From Latrodectus hesperus (taxonomy: Eukaryota > Arthropoda > Arachnida > Araneae > Theridiidae), in contig CM075850.1 in the NCBI GenBank assembly GCA_037975125.1, forward strand, positions 128,936,181 to 129,000,180: a stretch of DNA of 64,000 bases. The letters are read 5' to 3'. Every line of letters starts with the position of its first letter. Position 1 is the first letter of the stretch. This document shows positions 63,879-64,000 of this stretch, piece by piece. Position numbers and translations under genes: made by a program. The notes under the pieces are model-generated. The model saw nothing but the letters and a program-made list of their open reading frames with translations. It did no database searches and had not been told where the DNA came from.

Positions 63879-64000
63879 CATCATTGATAAAGTATTGTTT
63901 CCAATGTTATAATGATCACTGTATTATTTTTTTTGCATTCATGTATTTTCTTTGCATATTTTCTTATGCCAAGAATAAGACTATGTTTTTTCTAGTAGAA
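63879..64000. other. AT-rich flank
   Basis: It begins with the right CATC duplication. Nothing else was seen. Confidence 0.4.

Overview
The window is AT-rich animal DNA with long introns, (TA)n microsatellites and many decayed transposable elements. The mix of repeats (BEL/Pao, Gypsy, R1/Jockey/LOA-like LINEs with RNase H, Tigger, piggyBac, Tc1/mariner) and the protein wording point to an arthropod, most likely an arachnid such as a spider. That assignment rests on family resemblance only. No intact host protein gene is visible, and there is no sign of prokaryotic organisation, CRISPR or operons.

The main host-derived feature is a minus-strand gene of the acid/gastric lipase (AB-hydrolase lipase) family. 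It is scattered over about 28 kb (30235 down to 1974) as seven short exons: 30037-30235, 28125-28239, 20188-20343, 18154-18246, 17911-18054, 2126-2197 and 1974-2039. The exon phases fit together and the order matches the family from the N-terminal half past the GxSxG nucleophile. The copy is broken: a one-base deletion, stop codons at the end of one exon and inside another, and four missing splice signals. I call it a decaying pseudogene. The last exon, with the catalytic Asp and His, and the signal-peptide exon are not seen.

Most mobile elements of the left half lie in the lipase introns. From left: a Tigger/pogo element (3702-5820); a BEL/Pao remnant (6480-13268) split by a nearly full-length minus-strand LINE (7768-12714, 9-bp target duplication); a second, plus-strand LINE (13290-17575) split in its RNase H domain by a TTAA-flanked piggyBac remnant (15260-17112); a Tc1-like remnant (18900-19530); an internally deleted Gypsy element with two 236-bp LTRs (20869-23885); a third LINE 3' end (24380-25503); and a small MITE-like element just upstream of the first lipase exon (30455-30709).

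The right half holds a mariner-like element with 157-bp inverted repeats (32822-34417), a Tc1 remnant (37100-38010), three more degraded LINEs (40560-41900 plus, 43150-44120 minus, 47500-52300 minus, the last carrying a tRNA-derived SINE with a perfect 13-bp target duplication), a mariner 5' half (54195-54860) and a very young Gypsy retrotransposon (57821-63878) with two apparently identical 259-bp LTRs and one long gag-pol frame. Its LTRs carry a TATA box and an exact match to the CTCF core consensus. The rest is AT-rich DNA in which I recognise nothing. I did not find a convincing undescribed system. The best leads are the exon-by-exon lipase relic, the CTCF-like motif in the young LTR and the unusual spacing in the mariner-like transposase.
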